From Opitutia bacterium ISCC 52 (GTDB lineage Bacteria; Verrucomicrobiota; Verrucomicrobiia; Opitutales; UBA2995), in the NCBI GenBank assembly GCA_014529675.2, contig CP076040.1, positions 2,747,894 through 2,811,893 of the forward strand: DNA of 64,000 bases. The letters are read 5' to 3'. Both the position numbers and the translations under genes were made by a program. Under the pieces are notes generated by a model. That model was given only the letters and a program-made list of their open reading frames with translations, had not been told where the DNA came from and ran no database searches. Below, one piece after another: positions 8,070-17,122 of this stretch (positions are counted from its first letter, which is position 1; each line of letters opens with the position of its first letter).

Positions 8070-9716
8070 CTAATCGTGCGGATGCGGCATCCAATCGGTA
8101 TAGATACCCTGAGCATTTCGCCCGGCCTCAATTTTGTCCCAAGGAATCACCCCCACTCGTTTTGCCCAAGTGTGGTATTTATCCAGTAACTCTTTGTGGA
8201 GCTCAGGTTGATCCGCCGATAGATCATTTAATTCCGTTCGGTCGACCTCCATGTCATAGAGCTCCCAACTCTCACGATCCCAGCGCTTAACCAGTTTCCA
8301 TTTACCATCACGGTAAGCACAGTTTCCTTCGTGCTCCCAGGCTAAGGGCGGGCGATCAGATATCTGAGAGTCAAAGGTCGTACGAAGACTACTTCCCTCC
8401 TGAGGCTGAATGGACAATCCATCCCTTTCCTTCGGCCATTCAGCACCACTCACATCTACAATTGTAGCCATGATGTCCATCAACTGGCCGGTCTGGTGCC
8501 GCAGCTCCCCACGACTTTCAAATCCTTTGGGCCAATGAGCGACCAATGGAGTCGCAATCCCTCCCTCGTGCACAAAATGTTTATACTCACGGAATGGAGT
8601 ATTTGAAAGGTTCGCCCAGGCCACGCCATAGCTTTGAAAATTGGTTTCATCTCCAGGCATTACTTGAGGATCATTCCCATGCTGCATCACTCTTCCATCG
8701 CGTGTATGCGCCCGACACGAAAGAGGTTTAGCCCTCCCCTCACCTGAAGGTTTTTCGTAAGGAAAGAACGTATCAAATATCTCCTCTGCACAGGCACCGT
8801 TGTCAGATAGAAACAGAATCAGGGTGTTCTCGAGTTCTCCCTGTTCTTCCAAGGCATCCAGCATTCTTCCAATCCCTTGATCCATAGAATCAACCTGAGC
8901 CGCATACACTTCCATCCGGCGCTCCTGCCACGCTTTATCCTTAGTATCTCCCCAATCCGGTTGAGTTGAATCTCTCTTGGTCAATTCAGTATCCGGTTTC
9001 ACGATACCTATGTCCTCCATGCGTTTTAAACGCTGCTCACGCAATACGTCCCAGCCTTCGCTGAACCGGCCTTTGTATTTTTCAATATCTTCCTTCTTTG
9101 CATGCAGAGGCCAATGCGGAGCCGTGTAAGCTGTATATAAAAAGAAAGGTTTATCCGAATCGTTTTCCTTGTGCTCACGGATAAATTGGCATGCATGATC
9201 CGAGACATCGTCCGTAAAGTAGTAGTCGCTGTCTTGAGGTGGATCGATATTTTTGCGATCTTGAGTCAATGTTGGCGGATCGTAGTAACTGGCAGCTCCA
9301 CCCGTAATTCCGTAAAAGCGATCAAAGCCACGTTCACAGGGCCAGTTGGATCCGTCACCGTGTTCCTCCAACAATTGCTTACAAACATGCCACTTGCCCG
9401 AAAGGTAGGTATTGTATCCACCTTGCTTCAACACCTCGGCAATAGTCACACACTGTTTAGATAGGTCACCCCGATAGCCATCGAGATCATCGTCAAAATG
9501 AGCCATGTGGCCGATGTCTACCTGATGGGGGTTCATTCCGGTCAGCAAACTGGCGCGAGTCGGGCAACAACGAGCCGTATTATAAAACTGTGTGTAGCGA
9601 AGCCCTTGTGCCGCTAATCGATCGAGGTTCGGGGTATCCATTTCGCCGCCATAACAGCCAATGTCAGAATAGCCCATATCATCGGCTAGAATGAGGATTA
9701 TGTTAGGTTTCTTCAT
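8070..9716 (-). CDS. Sulfatase without signal peptide (arylsulfatase A-like)
   Basis: 548 residues. The core begins at residue 3 (KPNIILILADDMGYSDIGCYGG), with no signal sequence and no in-frame upstream ATG near the start, so the enzyme appears cytosolic; the other complete sulfatases here are secreted. The formylglycine motif CCPTR is at residues 50-54 (Cys50). FLSDNGACAEE and HEGGIATPLVAHWP supply further active-site residues, and the C-terminus reads ELYDMEVDRTELNDL. It is the last gene of a leftward operon after an enolase-superfamily gene (19-base gap), an aminotransferase and an aldehyde dehydrogenase. A cytosolic sulfatase in a sugar-acid operon suggests that a small sulfated sugar or sugar acid is desulfated after uptake; that is inference. 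Confidence 0.9.
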   Translation of the reverse strand: MKKPNIILILADDMGYSDIGCYGGEMDTPNLDRLAAQGLRYTQFYNTARCCPTRASLLTGMNPHQVDIGHMAHFDDDLDGYRGDLSKQCVTIAEVLKQGGYNTYLSGKWHVCKQLLEEHGDGSNWPCERGFDRFYGITGGAASYYDPPTLTQDRKNIDPPQDSDYYFTDDVSDHACQFIREHKENDSDKPFFLYTAYTAPHWPLHAKKEDIEKYKGRFSEGWDVLREQRLKRMEDIGIVKPDTELTKRDSTQPDWGDTKDKAWQERRMEVYAAQVDSMDQGIGRMLDALEEQGELENTLILFLSDNGACAEEIFDTFFPYEKPSGEGRAKPLSCRAHTRDGRVMQHGNDPQVMPGDETNFQSYGVAWANLSNTPFREYKHFVHEGGIATPLVAHWPKGFESRGELRHQTGQLMDIMATIVDVSGAEWPKERDGLSIQPQEGSSLRTTFDSQISDRPPLAWEHEGNCAYRDGKWKLVKRWDRESWELYDMEVDRTELNDLSADQPELHKELLDKYHTWAKRVGVIPWDKIEAGRNAQGIYTDWMPHPHD

Positions 9717-9735
9717 GGTATAGATATATAACAGC

Positions 9736-10947
9736 CTACGACCGAGCGAGTAGACCGGTCTTGAGGTAATGAGATTTACGTTCCCATTTAATAGGAATCT
9801 TGCTTCCGCGCTGGAGCGCGTCTGTGTCGAACTCGATCCCCAGTCCTGGTCCAGAAGGAGGAGCCATCAACCCATCATCATCCAGGTTAAAAATCTCTTT
9901 GTTCTTCACATAAAACAGCCAGGGGTTCTCACCAAGCTCCTGAGCCGCAGCATCGTTGTAGTGAATTCCATCGGCACATTCCAACAGAAAGCCACTTCGA
10001 CTTGTAACCATAGTCTGGTAAATCCCCATGAAAGCGATGGCCGACAATGGACAGTGTGGAGCAACCGCTAATCCAGCTGATTCTGCGATGGCCGCAATTC
10101 GTTTCAAATTCGTCAGCCCACCTACATGGACCATATCAGGCTGAAAAATATCTACCCCCCGATTGGCCGCCAAGCGGAAGAAGTCCGGAGCCCCAAACAT
10201 GCGTTCCCCCGTGGCGATGGAAATACCTCCTGCTGCCTGACGGATAAACGGCAGCTCATGTTCGTAAGCAGGCTCTACTGGTTCTTCGACGAACAACGGA
10301 TTGTAGGGACGGATGGCATCGATAAATTTGCGAGCAGTTGCCGGCTTCAACCGACCATGACCATCGTAGGCGACTGAAACATTTGAAGGCAGTGATTCGT
10401 GCAGCGCCTTGGCAACCGTAGTGGCATGCTGAATACCACCATGCACATCAATCGGCCCCATCACGGGACATGCATTTAGCTTCAACGCGCAGACATTGCT
10501 TTCTTTGATTACGTTCAACGCCATCTCTACGGCGGTATCGGGATTCGGAACATCTCCACCCACCCAGCGATAGTAAGGCAGACCGTTCGGGTGAAGCAGC
10601 CCTCCAAATAATTGGTTAATCGGAACTCCCAAGTTCTTACCGAGGATATCCCATAGAGCCGTCTCGATTCCAGCTGCCATACTGCGTTGAACAGGGCTAT
10701 TACTGTAAAAATCGTGACTCAAAAAGTCCTGCACCACAGAAATCCGATTGGCATCTTTCCCGATAAAAAAGGACGCCATATCGCGGGCACAGGCCATCTG
10801 TGTTTCCACATGACTCTCCAAGGTTATATCGCCGTAGCTTTCTCCTTCATCCGTTATGACTCGAACCACGGCAAACCGCGGAGGAAGCGTAAAGGCTTCA
10901 ATGGCTTTGATGAGATTAGGCTTAAGCTTATCACTTGGAATACTCAT
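9736..10947 (-). CDS. Enolase-superfamily sugar-acid dehydratase or cycloisomerase-like protein
   Basis: 403 residues with the mandelate racemase/muconate lactonising enzyme layout: an N-terminal capping domain and a TIM barrel with KLNACP, VAYDGHGRL, FVEEPVEP, IATGERMFG, QPDMVHVGGLTN and APHCPLS. The Asp, Glu and Glu at successive strand ends are the Mg ligands. DGHGR and the late HCP His are like galactonate dehydratase-type members that abstract a proton next to a carboxylate. It is cytosolic. Third gene of the leftward operon, 51 bases after the aminotransferase and 19 before the cytosolic sulfatase. It probably dehydrates or isomerises an aldonate (galactonate, fuconate or similar). The exact substrate cannot be read from sequence. 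Confidence 0.85.
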   Translation of the reverse strand: MSIPSDKLKPNLIKAIEAFTLPPRFAVVRVITDEGESYGDITLESHVETQMACARDMASFFIGKDANRISVVQDFLSHDFYSNSPVQRSMAAGIETALWDILGKNLGVPINQLFGGLLHPNGLPYYRWVGGDVPNPDTAVEMALNVIKESNVCALKLNACPVMGPIDVHGGIQHATTVAKALHESLPSNVSVAYDGHGRLKPATARKFIDAIRPYNPLFVEEPVEPAYEHELPFIRQAAGGISIATGERMFGAPDFFRLAANRGVDIFQPDMVHVGGLTNLKRIAAIAESAGLAVAPHCPLSAIAFMGIYQTMVTSRSGFLLECADGIHYNDAAAQELGENPWLFYVKNKEIFNLDDDGLMAPPSGPGLGIEFDTDALQRGSKIPIKWERKSHYLKTGLLARS

Positions 10948-10998
10948 GAGACTTTGGGCTATAAGGTATGTCTAAATTTTTGGGCTGTTCGCCTTAAA

Positions 10999-12171
10999 TC
11001 ATGCTAATTGGCTAAAGAATCGTTCCATTCGATCGAGGCCTTTCACAATCTGTTCCATGCTCGTCGCATAACTGATCCGAACGTAATCGTCTGCTCCGAA
11101 AGCCAGTCCAGGAACCGCAGCTACATTTTCCTCCTCAAGCAGCCGCTCGCAGAATTCAGAAGACTTGAGTCCAGTACCGGAAATATTGGGGAAAAGATAG
11201 AATGCCCCCTGACTCTTATAACAGGTTATTCCCGCCATAGCAGTAAGCCTGTCGTGTGCATAGGCCCGTCGTTCGGCAAATGCTTTCATCCAGCCTTGCA
11301 GATGATCCATGGGTTCATTTAACGCGACTACCCCGCCCTTTTGCGCAAAGGAGGTGGGATTGCTCGTGCTGTGGCTTTGCAGAGCTGAGATTTTCTTAGC
11401 GATCGCCTCGGGCGCAGCAATAAAACCCAATCGCCAACCCGTCATACTCCACGCCTTGGCCAAGCCGTGAACAATGATCGTGTTCTCCTGGTGCTCCGGT
11501 GAAAAGGAAGCCACGCTCTTGTGGACTGCACCGTCATAAAGCAGGTGCTCGTAGATCTCATCGCTCATGATGAGGACATTTTTCTCCACGGAAATATCGC
11601 CAAGAGCTTTAATCTCATCAGGCGTATAAACGGCCCCGGTAGGATTGCTTGGAGAATTGAGAATAAACAATCGGGTTTTATCTGTGATAGCATCCCGCAA
11701 TTGATCGGGTGTAACTTTAAAGTCCGTCTCGTCACCCGCCTCAATGACCACCGGAGTAGCTCCAGCAATCTTCACAATCTCCGGATAGCTCAACCAGTAA
11801 GGAGCAGGCACGATCACTTCGTCCCCTTCCTCACACAACACCATCATTACGTTAAAGACAGAATGCTTACCGCCACAGTTCACCACGATCTGACTAGCCT
11901 TATAATCTAGATCATTTTCTCGTTTGAACTTGTCGGCAATCGCCTGCCGCAATTCGGGTATGCCGGCTGCTGCTGTGTACTTAGTAAACCCGTCATCAAG
12001 CGCCTGCTTGGCGGCTTCCTTAATAAAGTCGGGCGTATCGAAATCGGGCTGCCCAGTTCCAAAGCCAACGACATCAATGCCTTCGGCTTTCATTTCCTTG
12101 GCTTTGGCATCTATCGCCAGCGTGACGGAAGGAGCAATCGACTCAGAGCGTTGTGAAAAATGTGGTTTCAT
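10999..12171 (-). CDS. Aspartate-type aminotransferase (PLP, fold type I)
   Basis: 390 residues, usual length for class Ib aspartate aminotransferases. Recognisable: GTGQPDFDTPDFIKEAA and KYTAAAGIPELRQAIA at the N-terminus, LNSPSNPTGAVY with the conserved Asn (about 176), SDEIYEHL with the PLP-ring Asp (204), GLAKAWSMTGWRLGF with the Schiff-base lysine (239), and a late YVRIS with the substrate-carboxylate Arg. It is cytosolic. It lies between the aldehyde dehydrogenase (21-base gap) and the enolase-like gene, in the same direction. It could be a general aspartate transaminase. In this operon it may instead transaminate a pathway 2-oxo acid, such as sulfopyruvate to cysteate; that is inference only. 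Confidence 0.92.
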   Translation of the reverse strand: MKPHFSQRSESIAPSVTLAIDAKAKEMKAEGIDVVGFGTGQPDFDTPDFIKEAAKQALDDGFTKYTAAAGIPELRQAIADKFKRENDLDYKASQIVVNCGGKHSVFNVMMVLCEEGDEVIVPAPYWLSYPEIVKIAGATPVVIEAGDETDFKVTPDQLRDAITDKTRLFILNSPSNPTGAVYTPDEIKALGDISVEKNVLIMSDEIYEHLLYDGAVHKSVASFSPEHQENTIIVHGLAKAWSMTGWRLGFIAAPEAIAKKISALQSHSTSNPTSFAQKGGVVALNEPMDHLQGWMKAFAERRAYAHDRLTAMAGITCYKSQGAFYLFPNISGTGLKSSEFCERLLEEENVAAVPGLAFGADDYVRISYATSMEQIVKGLDRMERFFSQLA

Positions 12172-12192
12172 AATTATTATTCTATTTAGTAA

Positions 12193-13617
12193 CTAAATAC
12201 CTCCAAAAGAAACGTGTTTGGTTTCCAGATAAGCTTCAACACCTTCTGATCCTAATTCGCGACCCCAACCACTTTGCTTAAATCCTCCAAAAGGACAATT
12301 GCTGGTTGCGGGAACCGATTCATTGATACCGATGGTTCCGGCTTCAAGCTGCTCGGCCAATCTCATGCTTCGATTCAAGTCATTGGTGAAAGCATAGGCG
12401 GCCAGACCATATTCCGTGTCGTTTGCCTTCTTGATCACTTCCTCTTCCGTATCGAAAGACAATACCGGTGCAACGGGTGCAAAAATTTCCTCTGACATAC
12501 AGCGCGCTTCGACAGGAATATCAGACAGGACTGCGGGCGTCATAAACACCCCTTGGCCATCGACCACCTCGCCACCACAAAGCAGCTGGGCTCCTTTCTC
12601 AACCGCATCCTGGATAAACTCCAACGCTCCTGACCTGCCTGCCTCATCGATCAAGGGTCCGATTTCCACGCCTTCCTCTAAACCGTAACCGACCTTTAAG
12701 GATTTTGTGCCAGCAACAAATTTTTCGACGAAGGCATCAAAAATCGATCGTTGGACGTAAATGCGATTGGATCCGATGCAAGATTGGCCGGTGTTGCGAA
12801 ACTTTGTGATCAAGGCTCCTTCAACCGCTTTGTCCAGATCGGCATCCTCAAACACGATCAAAGGCGCATTGCCTCCCAGCTCTAATGACAACTTAGTACA
12901 TGTGGTGGAAGCACCTTGGATCAGCTTTTTACCCACCTCAGTAGAGCCTGTGAAAGAGATTTTTCGACAAAGTGGATTCTCCAACATTTCACCGGCAATC
13001 TCAGACGCCTTCCCGGCTACTAACTGAAAAACACCTTTAGGAAATCCAGCCGCTTCGATGCACTCTGCTAATTTAACTGCGCAGATGGGCGTAACAGAGG
13101 CAGGTTTCAAAATCACAGGACAACCCACCGCAAGCGCCGCAGCTACCTTGCGAAGGGATAGCACCAGAGGAAAATTCCAGGGCGCAATGGCACCGACTAC
13201 GCCTATTGGTTGTTTGAGTATCATGTGTCTTCTCCCAGGAGCCTGGTGAGGCACGTTCCTCCCATAGCTTCTTCTAGCTTCTTCAGCAAACCAGCGGATA
13301 TGGTCGATCGCCATACCAACCTCGCCTTTACTCTGCGGGAGCGGCTTGCCGTTCTCCAGAGTGATATCATGGGCGATCTCATCCGCTCGACGACTCAGCT
13401 CTTCCGCCAATTTCAGAAGGAGATCTCCGCGCGACATTCCTGTGGTCGCAGCCCATTCCAATCGGACGGCTTCCGCGTCTTCTATTGCTTTGCGGACTCC
13501 AGCACGATCGACCGTGGATACCTCGGCAATCACAGTTCCGTTTCCTTTGTCACGGACGGTCAGCTTTTCATCACTCTCGATCCATTCTCCGTTTAAAAAC
13601 AAGCCGTAAGTATCCAT
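12193..13617 (-). CDS. NAD(P)-dependent semialdehyde dehydrogenase, succinate-semialdehyde dehydrogenase-like
   Basis: 474 residues from the ATG at 13617. The frame is open to a TTG 36 bases upstream, but the ATG gives the expected N-terminus MDTYGLFLNGEW. It is an aldehyde dehydrogenase of the GabD type: APWNFPLVL and ILKPAS in the cofactor fold, FTGSTEVGK, LSLELGGNAP with the general-base Glu246, and NTGQSCIGSNR with the nucleophile Cys280. It is cytosolic. It heads a leftward operon with aminotransferase, enolase-like and sulfatase genes, back-to-back with the transaldolase gene. In sulfoglycolytic bacteria, sulfolactaldehyde dehydrogenases are commonly annotated as succinate-semialdehyde dehydrogenases, so this is a candidate for that step. 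Plain semialdehyde oxidation is equally possible. Confidence 0.9.
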   Translation of the reverse strand: MDTYGLFLNGEWIESDEKLTVRDKGNGTVIAEVSTVDRAGVRKAIEDAEAVRLEWAATTGMSRGDLLLKLAEELSRRADEIAHDITLENGKPLPQSKGEVGMAIDHIRWFAEEARRSYGRNVPHQAPGRRHMILKQPIGVVGAIAPWNFPLVLSLRKVAAALAVGCPVILKPASVTPICAVKLAECIEAAGFPKGVFQLVAGKASEIAGEMLENPLCRKISFTGSTEVGKKLIQGASTTCTKLSLELGGNAPLIVFEDADLDKAVEGALITKFRNTGQSCIGSNRIYVQRSIFDAFVEKFVAGTKSLKVGYGLEEGVEIGPLIDEAGRSGALEFIQDAVEKGAQLLCGGEVVDGQGVFMTPAVLSDIPVEARCMSEEIFAPVAPVLSFDTEEEVIKKANDTEYGLAAYAFTNDLNRSMRLAEQLEAGTIGINESVPATSNCPFGGFKQSGWGRELGSEGVEAYLETKHVSFGGI

Positions 13618-13744
13618 AGTTTTTCTTTTTTGTCGTAACTCCGCTAAAGCCAATTCAACTTTAATTCTTCGTGCAAGTTAACTCTAAGATAATTGAGCTG
13701 CTCAAATCCTCCAAGACGAGCGAATCAATCATTCCCCATCCATT
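13618..13744. promoter_or_regulatory. Divergent intergenic region between the two catabolic operons
   Basis: These 127 bases separate the leftward dehydrogenase operon from the rightward transaldolase operon, so both promoters and any shared operator must lie here or in the 5' coding ends. I see an AT-rich stretch and no convincing long inverted repeat. No regulator gene is adjacent. Confidence 0.45.
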
Positions 13745-14407
13745 ATGAAATTATTTCTTGATAGCGCCATAACAGAGGAAATCGCCCACGCACTTGAAGC
13801 GTGGGACATGGACGGACTCACAACCAACCCGAGGCATGTAATGGTTTCCGGAAAACCGTTTCGAACCGTCATCGCTGAAATCGCCGAAATAGTGAAAGGC
13901 ACAGACAAGCCGGTGAGCGTGGAAGTGAACCCACACTTTACCGATTGCAAGGACATCGTTGAGCAAGGGCGTGAGCTTGCAGCACTCTCTCCGAATTTCG
14001 TCATCAAGGTCGGTGCGTGCGAAGGTGGGTTCACCGCCATTCGGGAACTTGCCAATGACGGAATTCGAACCAATGCCACTCTAATCATGTCCGTGGCACA
14101 AGCCTGGCATGCTGCCCGAGCAGGAGCAGCGTTCATCAGTCCATTCATAGGCTGGAAGGACCAGTTCGGCGATTCACCCGATACCTTTATTGCGGACGTT
14201 AGGACGATGCTTGATAAATTCGGTTACGAATCAGAAATCATTGCCGCCGCTGTCCGCAATGCGAAGCAGATTGGAGATGTGGCGATCGCCGGAGCCCATT
14301 GCGTCACCGCCGGATTAAGCGTTTACCAGGAAAGCTTCAGCAATCCCTATACGACTTTTGGCGAGGGTGTTTTTCAAAACGCCTGGGATCAGACACCTGA
14401 AACTTGA
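13745..14407 (+). CDS. Transaldolase / fructose-6-phosphate aldolase family protein, sulfofructose-transaldolase candidate
   Basis: 220 residues, the length of the short FSA/TalC-type transaldolases. The Schiff-base lysine is Lys88 in NFVIKVGA and the catalytic Asp is Asp6 in FLDSA; NATLIMSVAQAWHAARAGA and ISPFIG follow the family pattern. Two active-site motifs differ from ordinary members: TTNPRH at 26-31 (usually TTNPS) and FIGWKDQFGD at 134-143 (usually FVGR-DD). From memory, the sulfofructose transaldolases of Firmicutes also have an R-H and W-K variant, but I cannot check this here. It is cytosolic and the first gene of the rightward operon, 36 bases before the isomerase-like gene. It would cleave a six-carbon ketose, possibly 6-deoxy-6-sulfofructose, to a three-carbon unit. 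Confidence 0.85.
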   Translation: MKLFLDSAITEEIAHALEAWDMDGLTTNPRHVMVSGKPFRTVIAEIAEIVKGTDKPVSVEVNPHFTDCKDIVEQGRELAALSPNFVIKVGACEGGFTAIRELANDGIRTNATLIMSVAQAWHAARAGAAFISPFIGWKDQFGDSPDTFIADVRTMLDKFGYESEIIAAAVRNAKQIGDVAIAGAHCVTAGLSVYQESFSNPYTTFGEGVFQNAWDQTPET

Positions 14408-14443
14408 ATCCATCATCTGAATACCTGCATAGACATCTCTACC

Positions 14444-15811
14444 ATGAGCGCTCACACACCAGATAGCCCGATCAAGCTGGGTCTTCTCTTTTTGGGACGC
14501 AAACGCCCGGGATTCGATATGGAATGGGGTGCCGCTATGGAGCTGAAGGTTCGTGAAGCGGTCAATCAATCGGCCTTTGAAGTTTTTGAGCCTTCCGAGA
14601 AAGCAGTAGATGACGCATCTCTGAGAAAAGTAGTCGGCGAGTGTAAGGAAGCAGGTGTTCAAGCACTCGTTCTATTACAAACCACAATGGCTGACGGCCG
14701 CATGGCTCCAACCCTGGCACAGATCTGGCCAGATCCACCCATATTTTGGGCAACCCCAGAGAACCAGAATGGAGACATGATCAGCTCCTGTTCTTTGGTA
14801 GGAGCGCATGTTTGGGCCACCTCGCTCAGGCAAATGGGCCGCTCGTTCGAAATTTTAAAAGGAGACCCCGAGGTTGAAGAGACACTGGAAAAGTTGGACA
14901 CCTCGGTTCGAATTACCGGGATCATCCATAAACTTCGTCATACTCGAGTCGGTGTAATCGGCGGACAAGCTCCGGGTTTTCTTTCAATGACGACCGATCC
15001 TTTCGTCATGCATCGCAGTCTGGGAGTCCAACTACAAACCTACAGTTTGATTGAATTCGAAAATGTAGTGAAGGAGATTCCTGAAGAAGCAGTCAATGCG
15101 GACGTCGAAAAAGCGAAGGCACTGGGGCTTGAATACAAGGACGCCTCGGAAGATGACCTGCCCATGGCCTCCCGTCTTTACTTGGCTATGTGTCATTTCA
15201 TTGAGACGGAAAACCTGGACGCACTGGGCGTACGTTGCTGGCCCGAAATGCCCAACACATTTGGTCAATGGCCCTATCTGGGAATGGCACGTTTGGCTGA
15301 TGAAGGATTTGCCATTGCCTGTGAGGGCGATGCCGATGGAGCGATCGGAGCTCTCATAGGAGAAATGTTTGGTATGGGTCGCTGCTATCTTTCGGACTGG
15401 CTTGAGCACGATGAAGAAACGATCACTCTCTGGCACGTCGGTGCTGCACCCCCTTCACTTTGCCCCCCCACCGGCGAACCGGGTGCAGCAAAACTCGCCA
15501 AGCACTTTAACATTCAAAAACCCACGGTGCTGGAAGGTGAAATCAAAGCTGATAGGCCTCTTACCCTATTTCGTCTTTGGAGATACGAAGGCGAGTATCA
15601 CCTAAGCTCCTGTGATGCGATAAGCGAGAAACCTCGTCGTAAGCTGATGATGAGTAATGGCCAGGCACGCCTGCTCAATCGAAACCCCAATGAGTGGTTC
15701 GAAGACATGTGTTATGCAGGCATGCCCCATCACCTGAATGTATTTTTTGGAAATCACTCCGCCAAATTGAAACGTTTCGCCCGAGTGGCTGGCATTCATT
15801 GGCACGACTGA
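14444..15811 (+). CDS. L-fucose/L-arabinose isomerase-like protein, aldose-ketose isomerase candidate
   Basis: 455 residues, cytosolic. The N-terminal half has Rossmann-like segments (IKLGLLFLGRKRPGF, GVQALVLLQTTMADGR, TRVGVIGGQAPGF) and the C-terminal half is beta-rich, as in L-fucose/L-arabinose isomerases. NLDALGVRCWPEMPNTFG and FAIACEGDADGA match the stretch that supplies the metal-binding Glu and Asp of these enzymes. It follows the transaldolase gene by 36 bases and precedes the threonine-synthase-like gene by 43, so the three are almost certainly co-transcribed. An aldose-ketose isomerase upstream of a transaldolase is exactly what a sulfoquinovose to sulfofructose route needs. It could also isomerise another sugar. 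Family call is moderate. Confidence 0.75.
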   Translation: MSAHTPDSPIKLGLLFLGRKRPGFDMEWGAAMELKVREAVNQSAFEVFEPSEKAVDDASLRKVVGECKEAGVQALVLLQTTMADGRMAPTLAQIWPDPPIFWATPENQNGDMISSCSLVGAHVWATSLRQMGRSFEILKGDPEVEETLEKLDTSVRITGIIHKLRHTRVGVIGGQAPGFLSMTTDPFVMHRSLGVQLQTYSLIEFENVVKEIPEEAVNADVEKAKALGLEYKDASEDDLPMASRLYLAMCHFIETENLDALGVRCWPEMPNTFGQWPYLGMARLADEGFAIACEGDADGAIGALIGEMFGMGRCYLSDWLEHDEETITLWHVGAAPPSLCPPTGEPGAAKLAKHFNIQKPTVLEGEIKADRPLTLFRLWRYEGEYHLSSCDAISEKPRRKLMMSNGQARLLNRNPNEWFEDMCYAGMPHHLNVFFGNHSAKLKRFARVAGIHWHD

Positions 15812-15854
15812 AACCATCTACAAGGATAACACTTAGACTCAAAAGCTCCCCTAC

Positions 15855-17111
15855 ATGCCCACCAACGATAATCTTACCACCGAACACCCTACCTTCGTCT
15901 CGCACCTCGAATGTGGAATGGAAGGCGATCACTATGAGGCCGACACCATTCACGGCCTTTCCAAAGCCGGAAAACCGCTTCTCGTAAAATACGATCTGAA
16001 TGGTATTCAGAATGCGGTTACGAAGGAGGACCTCGCTACACGACCAGCAGACCTCTGGCGTTACCGTGAGTTTCTACCTGTGCGCAAGAAGGAGAATATT
16101 GTCAGCCTGGGCGAAATCCACACTCCCATAATCCCCATCCAAAAGTTGGCGACCGGAAGCGGTGAACTGTTGGTTAAAGACGAAGGACGATTACCAACAG
16201 GTTCCTTCAAAGCGCGTGGCCTCTGCATGGCAGTTTCCATGGCCAAAGAATTTGGCCTCAAAAAAGTAGCCATGCCTACCAACGGTAACGCCGGGGCCGC
16301 TCTTGCCGCCTATGGAAGTCGGGCTGGCATGGACTACTATATTTTCTGCCCTGACGATACACCGACGGTAAACGTTCGTGAGATCGCCGTCCAGGGAGCC
16401 AAAGTATGGAGTGTAAATGGCCTCATTAACGACTGTGGGCGCATAGTAGGTGAAGGCAAAGAAGCCATGGGCTGGTTTGACTTTTCAACGCTCAAGGAAC
16501 CTTACCGGATTGAAGGGAAGAAAACCATGGGGCTAGAACTCGCAGACCAGTTAGGCTGGAAAGTCCCGGATGTCATTTTTTATCCAACCGGAGGAGGCAC
16601 GGGTCTCATCGGCATGTGGAAAGCCTTCAATGAACTTAAAGAGATTGGCTGGCTGAAAGGAAAGCTGCCACGCATGGTAGCGGTGCAAGCAACGGGTTGT
16701 GCCCCCATTGTCAAAGCGTATGAAGATGGGACTGAACATGCAGAGCTCTGGCAAGACGCACACACAGTCGCTGCAGGCATACGTGTGCCCGTCGCCGTAG
16801 GCGATTTCCTGATACTGCGAGCTGTTCGAGAAAGCGGAGGTTTTGCCATCGCAGTCGATGACGAATCAATATCCGCAGGTTTGGAAGAGGTCTCCAAAGA
16901 AGAAGGACTCCTCCTTTGTCCAGAAGGAGCTGCGACCTATGCAGCCTACAAACAATCCATTGAAAAAGGACTCATTTCTCCCGATGACTCAGCGGTACTA
17001 TTCAACTGTGCTACAGGACTAAAATACGAAATGCCTCCCGCAGAAGCCACCCTCGATTGTAATCAACCCATTGACTACCAAGCTCTAGATAATAATACTG
17101 CTCAAACGTAA
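15855..17111 (+). CDS. Threonine-synthase-like PLP enzyme (fold type II)
   Basis: 418 residues. The PLP lysine is Lys119 in TGSFKARGL. MPTNGNAGAALAAYG, YRIEGKKTMGLELADQLGW and FYPTGGGTGLIGMWKAF are textbook threonine-synthase motifs of the plant/archaeal type. The N-terminal zinc-ribbon-like part is degenerate: one Cys remains (FVSHLECGMEGDHY) where relatives often have four. It sits inside a sugar operon, 43 bases after the isomerase-like gene and 11 before the exporter, rather than with homoserine genes. Threonine synthase is the default call. Cysteate synthase and other sulfur-related PLP enzymes share this fold, so the context makes a sulfonate-related role worth testing. Cytosolic. Confidence 0.85.
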   Translation: MPTNDNLTTEHPTFVSHLECGMEGDHYEADTIHGLSKAGKPLLVKYDLNGIQNAVTKEDLATRPADLWRYREFLPVRKKENIVSLGEIHTPIIPIQKLATGSGELLVKDEGRLPTGSFKARGLCMAVSMAKEFGLKKVAMPTNGNAGAALAAYGSRAGMDYYIFCPDDTPTVNVREIAVQGAKVWSVNGLINDCGRIVGEGKEAMGWFDFSTLKEPYRIEGKKTMGLELADQLGWKVPDVIFYPTGGGTGLIGMWKAFNELKEIGWLKGKLPRMVAVQATGCAPIVKAYEDGTEHAELWQDAHTVAAGIRVPVAVGDFLILRAVRESGGFAIAVDDESISAGLEEVSKEEGLLLCPEGAATYAAYKQSIEKGLISPDDSAVLFNCATGLKYEMPPAEATLDCNQPIDYQALDNNTAQT

Positions 17112-17122
17112 CCATCTATGCC

